Positions 1 to 7,880 of a stretch of 10,516 bases of DNA are shown in pieces (position 1 is the first letter of the stretch; every line of letters begins with the position of its first letter). Below the pieces are notes generated by a model, which searched no databases, had not been told where the DNA came from, and saw nothing but the letters and a program-made list of their open reading frames with translations. The position numbers were made by a program, and so were the translations under genes. Source of the stretch: Planctomycetota bacterium (GTDB lineage Bacteria > Planctomycetota > Phycisphaerae > Phycisphaerales > SM1A02). The stretch covers positions 1 through 10,516 of the forward strand of contig RFOC01000055.1 of NCBI GenBank assembly GCA_009926815.1, given 5' to 3'.

Positions 1-9
1 CCGCTGAGC

Positions 10-1101
10 GTGGAGGACTTCGAGCCGGTGGCCGCTGCCCGGCTGGACCCCGTGGCCCGGGACTACTACCGCAGCGGCGCCTGGGGCGAGACCACCGTGG
101 TGGCGAACCGTGCCGCCTGGTCCGGTCTGTGGCTTCGTCCGAGGTGCGCGGTGGACGTGTCCGCAAGGGATTCCTCCACGGAACTTCTGGGCTGCCGCAT
201 GCCGGCACCGCTGCTCGTGGCGCCCACGGCGCTGCATCGCATGGCGCACGAGCAGGGTGAGGTGGCCACGGCGAGGGGCGCCGGCGCGGCGGGGGTGCCC
301 ATGGTCCTCAGCAGTCTGAGCACCTGCACCGTGGAGGACGTGGCCGCGGCCGCCACGGCACCGCTGTGGATGCAGATCTACATGAGCCAGGATCGCGGGT
401 TCACCCGTGCATTGGCCCAGCGAGCGCAGGCCGCGGGATGTCGGGCGCTGATGCTCACGGTGGACACGCCCCTCTGGGGGGTGCGGGAGCGAGACATTCG
501 GAACGGTTTCCGGGTGCCGGAAGGGATGCGGATGGCCAACCTTGAACGGCCGGGCATGCCGACCGGGCATGCGGGTCGGGGCATCGGCGAGGCACTCGGC
601 TGGACGATCGATGCGGGTCTGACCTGGCGCGATCTGGAGATGCTGCGATCCGCGGTGGGCGTGCCGATCCTGGTGAAGGGCGTGCTTCGCGGTGATGATG
701 CCTGTCGCGCCATCGATCACGGTGCCGCCGGCGTGGTGGTCAGCAATCACGGGGGCCGCCAGCTGGATGGCGCGCTGCCCACGGCATGGGCCCTGCCCGA
801 GGTGGTGGCCGCGGTGGCCGGACGCGTGCCGGTGATCGTCGATGGAGGCATCCGCCGCGGCACCGACATCCTTCGAGCGTTGGCGCTGGGTGCCGCCGCG
901 GTGCAGGTGGGTCGCCCAGTGCTGTGGGGGCTGGCGGCCGACGGTGCGACCGGTGTGGAGCGGGTGCTCCGAATCCTGATGGACGAGTTCAGGCTGGCCA
1001 TGGCGCTGGCGGGGTGCGCCACGGTGGGCGGCATCGGCCCGGACCTGATCGCCTCCTTCGGCGATGGACCTGTGGGCCCGGCCGCCCCGGTCCGCCGCTA
1101 G
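10..1101 (+). CDS. FMN-dependent alpha-hydroxy-acid oxidase/dehydrogenase
   Basis: Cytosolic flavoenzyme that oxidises an L-2-hydroxy acid (glycolate or lactate type) to the 2-oxo acid, using FMN in a TIM barrel. All family active-site residues are visible: Tyr20 (RDYYRSGA), Tyr124 (QIYMSQDRGF), Asp152 (LTVDTP), Lys223 (ILVKGV), and catalytic His247 and Arg250 in the signature SNHGGRQLDG. The FMN-phosphate loop is VDGGIRRGTDILRA (277-290), followed by GRPVLWGLA. The 363-residue length and the short loop before Lys223 fit soluble oxidases, not membrane-anchored mandelate or lactate dehydrogenases. At the position of plant glycolate oxidase Trp108 there is Leu103 (SSLSTCTVEDV), so the substrate cannot be named. 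The GTG start at 10 has no Shine-Dalgarno. The frame stays open to the window edge, and the in-frame residues P-L-S before it fit the family N-terminus, so the true start may lie upstream. The stop overlaps the convergent kinase stop. Confidence 0.92.
   Translation: MEDFEPVAAARLDPVARDYYRSGAWGETTVVANRAAWSGLWLRPRCAVDVSARDSSTELLGCRMPAPLLVAPTALHRMAHEQGEVATARGAGAAGVPMVLSSLSTCTVEDVAAAATAPLWMQIYMSQDRGFTRALAQRAQAAGCRALMLTVDTPLWGVRERDIRNGFRVPEGMRMANLERPGMPTGHAGRGIGEALGWTIDAGLTWRDLEMLRSAVGVPILVKGVLRGDDACRAIDHGAAGVVVSNHGGRQLDGALPTAWALPEVVAAVAGRVPVIVDGGIRRGTDILRALALGAAAVQVGRPVLWGLAADGATGVERVLRILMDEFRLAMALAGCATVGGIGPDLIASFGDGPVGPAAPVRR
1098..1101. other. Convergent stop-codon overlap (CTAG)
   Basis: The palindromic tetranucleotide CTAG supplies TAG for the plus-strand oxidase (1099-1101) and TAG for the minus-strand kinase (1098-1100). 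The convergent genes therefore overlap by four bases, with no intergenic space for an ordinary terminator. Confidence 0.95.
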
Positions 1102-3725
1102 CGACTGGCTGCGGGCCGCGTGGCCCTGCGACGGATCGACTCGGCACGCTCGCGGGCGCGCGTGGCCTGGTCCCCGTGCCCCAGGGCCGACTCGATCTCC
1201 GCCAGAGTGGTCAGCGCATCGGCCAGGGGATCGAATTCGCTTCCGTGCGCCTTCTCCGTGATGGCGATGGCACGCGTCTCCAGCGGCAGCGCCTGCGCTG
1301 GCTGGTCCTGGCGCAGCCACGCCTGGGCCAGCAGATGCAGCGTTCGGGCCAGATCCGGATGCTCCGCACCCAGGCCCTTCTCCTGCAGCGACTGCGCCTG
1401 CAGAAGCAGGGTGCGAGCGCCAGCGGGATCACCCGCATCCAGCCTGAGCTCGGCCAGCAGGCACAGGCACGAGGCGGTGTCCAGGCTCTCCGGTCCACCG
1501 CTTCGTCGGTGGATGTCGATGGCGCGCGTCACCAGCCTCTCGGCCTCGTCGCGCTGACCCAGTTCGCGGGTGGCATCCGCCAGGTTCTCCAGGGCGATGG
1601 CCACGTCGGGATGATCGGGACCCAGCACCGATTCCCAGATGGCCAGCGCCTGCCGGAACCGATCGGCCGCCTCCCGAGGTCGCCCCAGGTTGCGTTCGCA
1701 GGAGCCCAGGTTGTTCAGCGAGTCGGCGACATGGGGATGCCGATCCCCGAGCACCTTGATCCGGATCGCCAGGGCCTGCTCGTACAGCGGTCGTGCCCGT
1801 TCGGGTTGCTCCATGACATCGTGCAGCCCACCGAGATTGCTGAGTGCCGAGGCCGTCTTGGGATGGTCGGGGCCCAGGGTCCTTCGCCGGGAATCCAGCG
1901 CACGCTGGAAGAGCCGTTCGGCGTCCGCGAAGCGCCCCTGGTTCACGCGAAGAATGGCCAGGTTGTTCACGGCCTGGGCCACCGTGGACGCATCGGGCCC
2001 AAGGGCGGCCTCCTGGATCGCGATCGCTCGCTCGTACAGCTGACCGGCCTCGTCCAGCTTGCCCGTGAGTCGGCAGACCTCCGCCAGATTGTTGAGTCCC
2101 GAGCCGACGTGGGGATCATCCCCCGGCAGCGACCTTTCGCGGATCTCCACCGCATGGCGATAGACCTCCTCCGCCTCGGGATAGCGGCCCTGCGCCATGC
2201 GGATCGTGCCCAGCGTGTCGAGGCACCGTGCGTGCTCGATCGACCATGTTCCATGCAGGCGTCGCATGCTCTCGGCGGCACTGGCCGCGAGCGATTCCGC
2301 CGTGTCCAGATCGGCATTCCCCTCCAGGATCAGGGCGATGGTGCGCTTGAGCTCGGCCTCGGTGTCGGGCTGCTCCCGGAGCATCCCGTCCTTCAGTCGA
2401 TCGATCGCCTGGGCCATGGCCTGCTTCACGGTGAACGCCCGCTGCCCACCCTGCATGGGATCCCCGCTCGCCAGGGCCTGCACCACGAACTCCGTGATCG
2501 CGGTCGCCTCCAGGGACCGACGCTCCGCCTCGCGACGCGCGTCGACGGCGTGCCGCCATTGCCAGAGCGCCATGCCCAGTCCCAGCACCAGGGAGGTGGC
2601 CACGGCGGCGCCAGCGGCCACCCAAGCGCGATGGCGGCGGATGATCTTGCGGAGCCGGTACCGCAGCGACGGGGGCCCGGCCTGCAGCGCCTGGCCCGCG
2701 AGGTAGCGATCGATGTCGCGAGCCAGATCCATGGCGCTCTGGTAGCGGTTCTGCGGCTCCTTGCGCATGGCCAGGAGCGGGATCCATTCCAGCTCGCTCT
2801 GCAGCCGCTTGCGCAGCTCGGCCTCGCCCGCCTGGCGCGACTGCAGGATCCGCGACTTCAGGGCGGCGTCGGCGATGGTCGAGAGTCGCAGGCTCGGTGC
2901 GGGGGGGTCCGTCTCGGCGATGTAGCGCTGCATCTCGCGGAATCCACGCTCCCGCATCGCGCGCACGTCCAGCGGCACCACGCCCGTGAGCAACTCGTAG
3001 AGCACCACCCCCAGGCTGTAGATGTCGCTGCGCGTGTCGATCTCCGCGGCGCGGGCCTCCGCCTGCTCGGGGCTCATGTACTCGGGGGTCCCGACCATCT
3101 GGCCGCTCTCGGTGAACACGCTGTGCGCGCCGGTCGCCGCGGTGGCCTTCGCCACGCCGAAGTCGATCACCTTCACGCTCGGCGCCTGGCCCTCCACGTC
3201 GAAGGCCAGGATGTTGCCGGGCTTCAGGTCGCGATGCACGATGCCCTTCAGATGGGCATGCTGGACCGCGTCGCAGACCAGGCGGAACAGGGCCAGTCGT
3301 TGCCGGATGGAGAGTCGGCGGCCATCGCAGAACTCGGTGATGGGCAGGCCCTTCACGAACTCCATCACGAAGAAGGGCCGTCCCTCCGGCGTCAGGCCGC
3401 CATCGAGCACCCGCGCGATGCCGGGATGCTGCATCAGGGCCAGAGCCTGTCGCTCCTGCTCGAAGCGGGCGAGCACCGCGCGGGAGTCCATGCCCGGCTT
3501 GATCACCTTGAGCGCCACCCGCTGCACGAAGGGGTCACGTCGCTCCGCCAGCCACACCGTGCCGAAGCCGCCCTCGCCGATGATGGACAGGAGTCGGTAC
3601 GGGCCGATCTGCTGGGGGCCTTCCGCCGGGTTCGAGGGTGCCGGAGGCATGGTGGTGCCATCGGCCGCTCCTCCGGTTCGGGCGTCCACCGTTCGGTCCT
3701 GCGGCGGTGTCGGGTCCGTGCTCAT
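1098..3725 (-). CDS. Ser/Thr protein kinase with one TM segment and a 42-residue-period TPR array
   Basis: Hanks-type Ser/Thr kinase of 875 residues. After a Pro/Thr-rich tail (1-40), the kinase domain spans about 42-342. It has the glycine loop GEGGFGTVWLAERR (50-63), Lys73, alpha-C Glu91, HRDLKPGN (Asp166, Lys168, Asn171), DFG (188-190) and GTPEYMSPEQ (212-221), so it should be active. A basic stretch (RYRLRKIIRRHR) leads into one hydrophobic segment (about 368-389). From about 473 to the C-terminus lie roughly ten kinesin-light-chain-like TPR units with NNLA and EAxxLYxxALAI signatures, probably for protein binding or signal sensing. It is the second gene of the operon: its ATG overlaps the stop of the larger kinase (ATGA) and no good Shine-Dalgarno is seen, so translation is probably coupled. 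The kinase domain closely resembles that of its neighbour, indicating tandem duplication with different C-terminal domains. The architecture is common in Planctomycetota. Its substrates are unknown. Confidence 0.96.
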   Translation of the reverse strand: MSTDPTPPQDRTVDARTGGAADGTTMPPAPSNPAEGPQQIGPYRLLSIIGEGGFGTVWLAERRDPFVQRVALKVIKPGMDSRAVLARFEQERQALALMQHPGIARVLDGGLTPEGRPFFVMEFVKGLPITEFCDGRRLSIRQRLALFRLVCDAVQHAHLKGIVHRDLKPGNILAFDVEGQAPSVKVIDFGVAKATAATGAHSVFTESGQMVGTPEYMSPEQAEARAAEIDTRSDIYSLGVVLYELLTGVVPLDVRAMRERGFREMQRYIAETDPPAPSLRLSTIADAALKSRILQSRQAGEAELRKRLQSELEWIPLLAMRKEPQNRYQSAMDLARDIDRYLAGQALQAGPPSLRYRLRKIIRRHRAWVAAGAAVATSLVLGLGMALWQWRHAVDARREAERRSLEATAITEFVVQALASGDPMQGGQRAFTVKQAMAQAIDRLKDGMLREQPDTEAELKRTIALILEGNADLDTAESLAASAAESMRRLHGTWSIEHARCLDTLGTIRMAQGRYPEAEEVYRHAVEIRERSLPGDDPHVGSGLNNLAEVCRLTGKLDEAGQLYERAIAIQEAALGPDASTVAQAVNNLAILRVNQGRFADAERLFQRALDSRRRTLGPDHPKTASALSNLGGLHDVMEQPERARPLYEQALAIRIKVLGDRHPHVADSLNNLGSCERNLGRPREAADRFRQALAIWESVLGPDHPDVAIALENLADATRELGQRDEAERLVTRAIDIHRRSGGPESLDTASCLCLLAELRLDAGDPAGARTLLLQAQSLQEKGLGAEHPDLARTLHLLAQAWLRQDQPAQALPLETRAIAITEKAHGSEFDPLADALTTLAEIESALGHGDQATRARERAESIRRRATRPAASR
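1128..2309 (-). repeat. TPR array, about ten 42-residue units
   Basis: In the TPR kinase the helix-B alanine recurs at residues 476, 518, 560, 602, 644, 686, 728, 770, 812 and 854, exactly 42 residues apart each time. The helix-A leucine (NNLA position) recurs at 505, 547, 589, 631, 673, 715, 757, 799 and 841 with the same spacing. The DNA period is 126 bp with no insertion or deletion. Middle units have the GPDHPxT/V loop typical of kinesin-light-chain-type TPRs; the first and last units are degenerate. Confidence 0.9.
3145..3173 (-). repeat. Direct repeat between the kinase genes, copy 1 (DFG region)
   Basis: This 29-bp stretch of the TPR kinase gene is identical to 7260-7288 in the WD40 kinase gene and encodes the KVIDFGVAKA region. 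It reflects paralogy. A second identical stretch of 23 bp joins 3061-3083 and 7173-7195 around the MSPEQ motif. Confidence 0.85.
3722..3725 (-). other. ATGA stop/start overlap between the two kinase genes
   Basis: On the minus strand ATGA contains the ATG of the TPR kinase and the TGA of the WD40 kinase. The bases just upstream lack a good Shine-Dalgarno, which points to translational coupling within one transcript. Confidence 0.93.
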
Positions 3726-6700
3726 CGGGCGTCAGGTCGGGGTCCGGCCTCGTAGCGTGACAGCGTCTGCCGGCAGTCGCTCAGCAGCTTCTGTCGGGCG
3801 GTCTCGTCGGCCGCGCTCTTCAGGACGGGTCCGGCCTCGAGCAGGGTCACCGCGTCCCGTTCCACGGACACCGCTTCCGCGGTCTCGCCTCGTTCCCAAT
3901 GCACGCGTGCCAGCGTGTCGAGCATGGCGGCATCGCGTCGATCGGTGAGTCGGGTTGCCGCGCGGGCGTAGTTCAGGGACTCGTCGAGGTTGCGGTCCGG
4001 ATCGCCGGCCTCCAGACGCGTCGCGCCGTTCCAGGCGAGCGAATTGAGCGTCGCGGCATCCAGATCCGCGGCGCCCCAGGCGCGGGCGGCCTGCACGGCG
4101 CCACGCGCGTTGCGTGCGGTGATGGCCGAGCGGATCAAGGCGCCCAGGCGCGATGGCGAGAGGGGCGCCGCGCCCGAGGAGGCGATGAAGCTCGGGCGAT
4201 TCTGGTCCTGCGAGGGGTCCGTGACCCAGGTCGCTGGACGGGTCCCCTGGAACTCGGTTCTCTGGAGGGAGCCCAGTGGCTCGCGACGCCCCTGACGGTC
4301 GAACTGCGCCTCGGCCATGCGGATCCGGTGGGGCACGCTGTCCCAGAGGCGGGCGGAGCGGTCCGCGGAGGCGGTGGCAATCCGGGTTCCATCCGGCGAG
4401 AAGGCGGCGGTGCTCAGGCCCTCGGTGTGTCCGGCCAGCGTGGCCAGCGGGGTTCCTGTCGCCGCGTCCCACACGCGGGCGAGTCCATCCACGCCCGTCG
4501 TGAGCACGCGGGTGCCGTCCGGCGAGAACGTGCCGGAGGTCAGGGCGTCGGGGGATGCCTGCAGCGTCTGAAGGGATTGACCGTCCGTGGCGCTCCAGAG
4601 GCGTGCCGTGCCATCACCGGAGACGGTGAGGACACGCTGGCCGTCCGGGCTGAAGGCCACGCCGCGCAAGGCCTGCTCGTGGCCCTTGAGTTCGGCGACC
4701 AGGGTTCCGCGAGCCGCATCCCAGACTCGGGCCGTGCGATCCTGCGCACCCGTGACCACGAGGCGCCCATCGGGGCTGAAGGCGATGGCCAGGATGGGCT
4801 CCGTGTGACCGCTCAGCGTCGCGAGCTTCTGGCCCGTTCCGGTGTCCCAGATGCATGCCGTGCGATCACGCGAGGCGGTGGCCGCCCGTGAGCCATCCGG
4901 ACTGCACGCGACGGCTGAGATCCGATCCGAGTGTCCCCGGAGCTCATGCACGGTGGCCCCGGATTCGCTGTTCCACAGCCTTGCGGTCCCGTCATTGGAC
5001 CCGGTGAGCGCCGATCGCCCATCGGGAAGGAACATCGCCGCGCGGACGGCCTCGGCGTGACCCTTGAGTTCGCGGGCGAGAGCGCCGGTGCGAAGGTTCC
5101 AGATCCGGGCCGTGCCGTCACTGGAGGCGGTGAGCAGCCGCTGGCCATCGGGGCTGTAGGTCGCCACGAACACGGGGCCGCCATGTCCCTGCAGGGTCGC
5201 GCGGCTGGTGCCGGTGGCGAGATCCCACACGCGCACGGTTCGATCGTTGCATGCCGTGGCCAGTTCGCGTCCGTTGGGGCTGAAGGTCACCGCATAGATC
5301 AGGCCGGCATGGCCCTCCATCGGCAGCGACACTGGAGGCGTGGCGGCATCCCAGATCCTCGCCCGGCCATCGAGACTGGCCGTGGCCACGCGTTCGTCGC
5401 CGGGCAGGAAGCGGGCTGCGGGAACCCCGGCCTCATGGCCGACCAGCGTGGCCATCTCGATGCCCGTGGCGGCGTCCCAGACCCGGGCGGAGCCATCCAG
5501 GCTGCCCGTGAGGAGTCGTCGGCCGGAGGCGTCGAAGGCGATCGACATGATCTCCTTCGTGTGGCCCTGGCAGGCGCCGAGTTGCACGCCCGTGGCCGTG
5601 TCCCACAGGCGAGCCGTGCCATCGGACGAGGCCGTGGCCACGCGTCGACCATCCGGGCTGAACAGCACGCGCACCACGGGGCCTTCGTGTCCCTTCAGGG
5701 TGAGCCGGCAGGTGCCATCGGAGATGTTCCACACCCGCGCGGTGCCATCCTGCGATGCGGTGGCCACCTGCTGGCGGTCCGGCGACACGGCCAGCCCGAG
5801 CACCGCGGCGGCGTGTCCGTTCAGCACGAGCGGTGCGTCCTGACCGGTCGCGTCCCAGATTCGCGCCGTTCGATCCGCGGAGGCCGTGACGAACCGACGA
5901 TCGTCAGCCACCCATTCGCCGGCCAGCAGCGGGCCGCCGTGCCCCTTGCATTCCAGCATGAGCGATCCCGACGCGGCGTTCCACACGCGGGCGATGCCGT
6001 CATTCGAGATCGTCAGCAGCCGACCGCCTTCACGGTCGAACGCCACGCCGGTCACCGTGTCGCCCATGCCCCTGCATTCGTGGCGAGGCTCGCCGGTTCG
6101 TCCATCCCACAGTCGGGCGGTGCCGTCGGCGGAGCCGGTGGCCAGTCGGGAGCCATCGGGCGAGAAGGCCAGGGTGAGCACGGCCTTCGCGTGTCCCTTC
6201 AAGGTCTCCAGAGGCGTGCCGTTGGCCGCATCCCAGAGGATGGCGGTGCTGTCATAGGACCCCGTGGCCAGTCGCTTGCCGTCGGGACTGGCGGCCACGG
6301 CATAGACATCGGAGGCATGACCGCCGAGCACGGCGAGGCTGCGGTCGCGCTGGGCATCGAGCCAGCTCCATTCCCATCCTCGCCGCGATGGCGGGCAGTC
6401 ATCCAGGCGCTCTCGAAGTCGCGCGCGCTGGCCCGTTTCCAGCCACGCATTGCCCATCTGGATGTTCGCCAGGTAGGCGTTCTCCTCCACGCGTCGCCGT
6501 GCCGCGTCGGCCGCCTCCTTCTCGCGGATCGCGCGGGCCTCGCTGGCCAGCGCCTCGTCCTTGGCGCGGGTGGCCTCCAGTCTCGCCGAGTCCGCGGCCT
6601 TCCGTTCCTCGATCGCGCGGGCTTCGCTGGCCAGCGCCTCGTCCTTGGCGCGGGTGGCCTCTCGCCATTGCCAGGTGGCCGCCGCCAGGCCGGCCACCAG

Positions 6701-7843
6701 TGCGGCGAGCACCGCGGCCGAGGCGGCGACCAGGGCCCGATTGCGCCCCACGTACTTGCGCAGGCGGTAGCCGGCGGAATCCGGGGCGGCGTCCAGCGCG
6801 CGGCCCTCGAGGTAGTTCCGGATGTCGTCCGCCATGGCGCTGGCGGTGGGGTACCGGTGCCGGGGCTCTCGCTGCATCGCCTTCAGCGGAATCCACTCGA
6901 GTTCGCGGCGAAGCTCGGTCACCAGCGTCTCGAGGGCCAGTTGACGGGCCTGCGCGATGCGCCCGGACTGGGCCGCATCCGCGAGGATGGTGGTGAGTCG
7001 CGTGCTGGCCGAGGGCGGCCGCTCGTCGCGGATGATGCGCTGGATCTCGCGGTAGCCCTTGCTCCTCAGCTCGGTCGAGTCGAAGGGCAGCAGGCCGGTC
7101 AGCAGCTCGTACAGGATCACGCCCAGGCTGTAGACGTCGCTCCGCGTGTCGATCAGGTCGGCGTCGGACTCGGCCTGCTCGGGGCTCATGTACTCCGGCG
7201 TGCCCACCATGGCGCCGGCTTCGGAGGCCATGATCTCGTCGTCGCCGTGCTGGGTGAGCGCCTTCGCCACGCCGAAGTCGATCACCTTGGCGTGCGCCTC
7301 GTCGCCCTCGGTCTGCACCACCATCACGTTGCCGGGCTTCAGGTCGCGGTGGATGATGCCCTTGGAATGCGCGTGCTGGATGGCGTCGCAGACCTGCAGG
7401 AAGAGGCGCAGGCGCTCGCGCGTGCCCAGGCGATGCGTGTCGCAGTAGTCCGTGATGGGCTGGCCCTTCACGAACTCCATGGCGAAGTAGGGCAGGCCGC
7501 GCGGCGAGAGCCCGCCGTCGAGCACGCGCGCCACGTTGGGGTGGTTCATCACCGCCAGCGTCTGGCGCTCCTGCTCGAAGCGAGCGACGACCGCCTTCGA
7601 GTCCATGCCCGGCTTGATGATCTTCAGCGCCACGCGAAGCAGGAACGGCTGGCGCCTCTCGGCCAGCCACACCGATCCGAAGCCGCCTTCGCCCAGGAGC
7701 GACACCAGCTTGTAGGGCCCGATCTCGTCGCCGGGCTTCTCCAGGTTCGGGTCCTGGATCAGGTCCGGCTGGGGCACCTGCGGGTCCCCGATGGCCATGG
7801 TCCGCAGCGGCTGATTCGCGTCGTTGGAGATGGTGTCGGTCAT
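3722..7843 (-). CDS. Ser/Thr protein kinase with TM, coiled coil, 16 WD40 repeats and C-terminal TPR-like region
   Basis: Giant Hanks-type kinase of 1373 residues. The kinase domain (about 44-345) has the glycine loop GEGGFGSVWLAERR (51-64), Lys74, alpha-C Glu92, HRDLKPGN (Asp167, Lys169, Asn172), DFG (189-191) and GTPEYMSPEQ (214-223), so it is predicted active. A hydrophobic segment (about 370-391) follows basic residues, suggesting an N-in single-pass protein. Next comes a charged Ala/Glu/Arg coiled coil (about 394-455) holding an internal 28-residue duplication. A linker with the motif PPSRRGWEWSWL (484-495), common in planctomycete kinase-WD40 proteins, leads into 16 WD40 repeats (about 504-1170). 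The tail (about 1230-1365) has TPR-like signatures (LNSLAW, DAAMLDTLARVH). The ATG at 7843 has no strong Shine-Dalgarno, and the two nearby upstream ATGs are out of frame. It heads a two-gene operon and is transcribed divergently from imuA. The propellers probably bind proteins; the signal and substrates are unknown. Confidence 0.97.
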   Translation of the reverse strand: MTDTISNDANQPLRTMAIGDPQVPQPDLIQDPNLEKPGDEIGPYKLVSLLGEGGFGSVWLAERRQPFLLRVALKIIKPGMDSKAVVARFEQERQTLAVMNHPNVARVLDGGLSPRGLPYFAMEFVKGQPITDYCDTHRLGTRERLRLFLQVCDAIQHAHSKGIIHRDLKPGNVMVVQTEGDEAHAKVIDFGVAKALTQHGDDEIMASEAGAMVGTPEYMSPEQAESDADLIDTRSDVYSLGVILYELLTGLLPFDSTELRSKGYREIQRIIRDERPPSASTRLTTILADAAQSGRIAQARQLALETLVTELRRELEWIPLKAMQREPRHRYPTASAMADDIRNYLEGRALDAAPDSAGYRLRKYVGRNRALVAASAAVLAALVAGLAAATWQWREATRAKDEALASEARAIEERKAADSARLEATRAKDEALASEARAIREKEAADAARRRVEENAYLANIQMGNAWLETGQRARLRERLDDCPPSRRGWEWSWLDAQRDRSLAVLGGHASDVYAVAASPDGKRLATGSYDSTAILWDAANGTPLETLKGHAKAVLTLAFSPDGSRLATGSADGTARLWDGRTGEPRHECRGMGDTVTGVAFDREGGRLLTISNDGIARVWNAASGSLMLECKGHGGPLLAGEWVADDRRFVTASADRTARIWDATGQDAPLVLNGHAAAVLGLAVSPDRQQVATASQDGTARVWNISDGTCRLTLKGHEGPVVRVLFSPDGRRVATASSDGTARLWDTATGVQLGACQGHTKEIMSIAFDASGRRLLTGSLDGSARVWDAATGIEMATLVGHEAGVPAARFLPGDERVATASLDGRARIWDAATPPVSLPMEGHAGLIYAVTFSPNGRELATACNDRTVRVWDLATGTSRATLQGHGGPVFVATYSPDGQRLLTASSDGTARIWNLRTGALARELKGHAEAVRAAMFLPDGRSALTGSNDGTARLWNSESGATVHELRGHSDRISAVACSPDGSRAATASRDRTACIWDTGTGQKLATLSGHTEPILAIAFSPDGRLVVTGAQDRTARVWDAARGTLVAELKGHEQALRGVAFSPDGQRVLTVSGDGTARLWSATDGQSLQTLQASPDALTSGTFSPDGTRVLTTGVDGLARVWDAATGTPLATLAGHTEGLSTAAFSPDGTRIATASADRSARLWDSVPHRIRMAEAQFDRQGRREPLGSLQRTEFQGTRPATWVTDPSQDQNRPSFIASSGAAPLSPSRLGALIRSAITARNARGAVQAARAWGAADLDAATLNSLAWNGATRLEAGDPDRNLDESLNYARAATRLTDRRDAAMLDTLARVHWERGETAEAVSVERDAVTLLEAGPVLKSAADETARQKLLSDCRQTLSRYEAGPRPDAR
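4334..6334 (-). repeat. WD40 array, sixteen 42-residue blades
   Basis: In the WD40 kinase the closing Trp of each blade lies at residues 537, 579, 621, 663, 705, 747, 789, 831, 873, 915, 957, 999, 1041, 1083, 1125 and 1167, an exact 42-residue step throughout (126 bp in DNA). Most blades have GH, SPDG, DGTARxWD and a structural Asp. Blade 3 has GM and blade 15 has AS in place of GH. Sixteen blades are enough for two propellers. Confidence 0.95.
6527..6661 (-). repeat. Tandem in-frame duplication in the coiled coil (two 51-bp copies, 84 bp apart)
   Basis: Positions 6527-6577 and 6611-6661 are 51-bp direct repeats differing at one base (C or T at the 13th base). They encode the same segment ATRAKDEALASEARAI at residues 396-411 and 424-439 of the WD40 kinase. 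The 28-residue step equals four heptads, so the coiled-coil register is kept. Confidence 0.93.
7260..7288 (-). repeat. Direct repeat between the kinase genes, copy 2 (DFG region)
   Basis: Partner of 3145-3173, in the same orientation and 4115 bp away. The segment encodes the DFG motif of the WD40 kinase. Confidence 0.85.
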
Positions 7844-7880
7844 GCGGTGCGTCCGTGCATTCGCATGCTAAAGCGGGCCC

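Noticed and set aside
1113..1126. GGGCC-GCGT-GGCCC hairpin near the convergent stops, possible terminator
   Set aside because: It has a 5-bp stem, no T-tract on either strand, and lies inside the kinase coding sequence.
786..3755. A 989-codon open frame on the plus strand opposite the TPR kinase
   Set aside because: Its codons are exactly in phase with the kinase codons, so it stays open only because that high-GC gene avoids TTA, CTA and TCA. The product is a Gly/Arg/His-rich mixture without recognisable domains, while the opposite strand encodes a full kinase.
4334..6334. 126-bp periodic DNA as a possible satellite or CRISPR-like array
   Set aside because: The period is fully explained by WD40 blades in one long coding frame, and units are too diverged for a DNA-level array.
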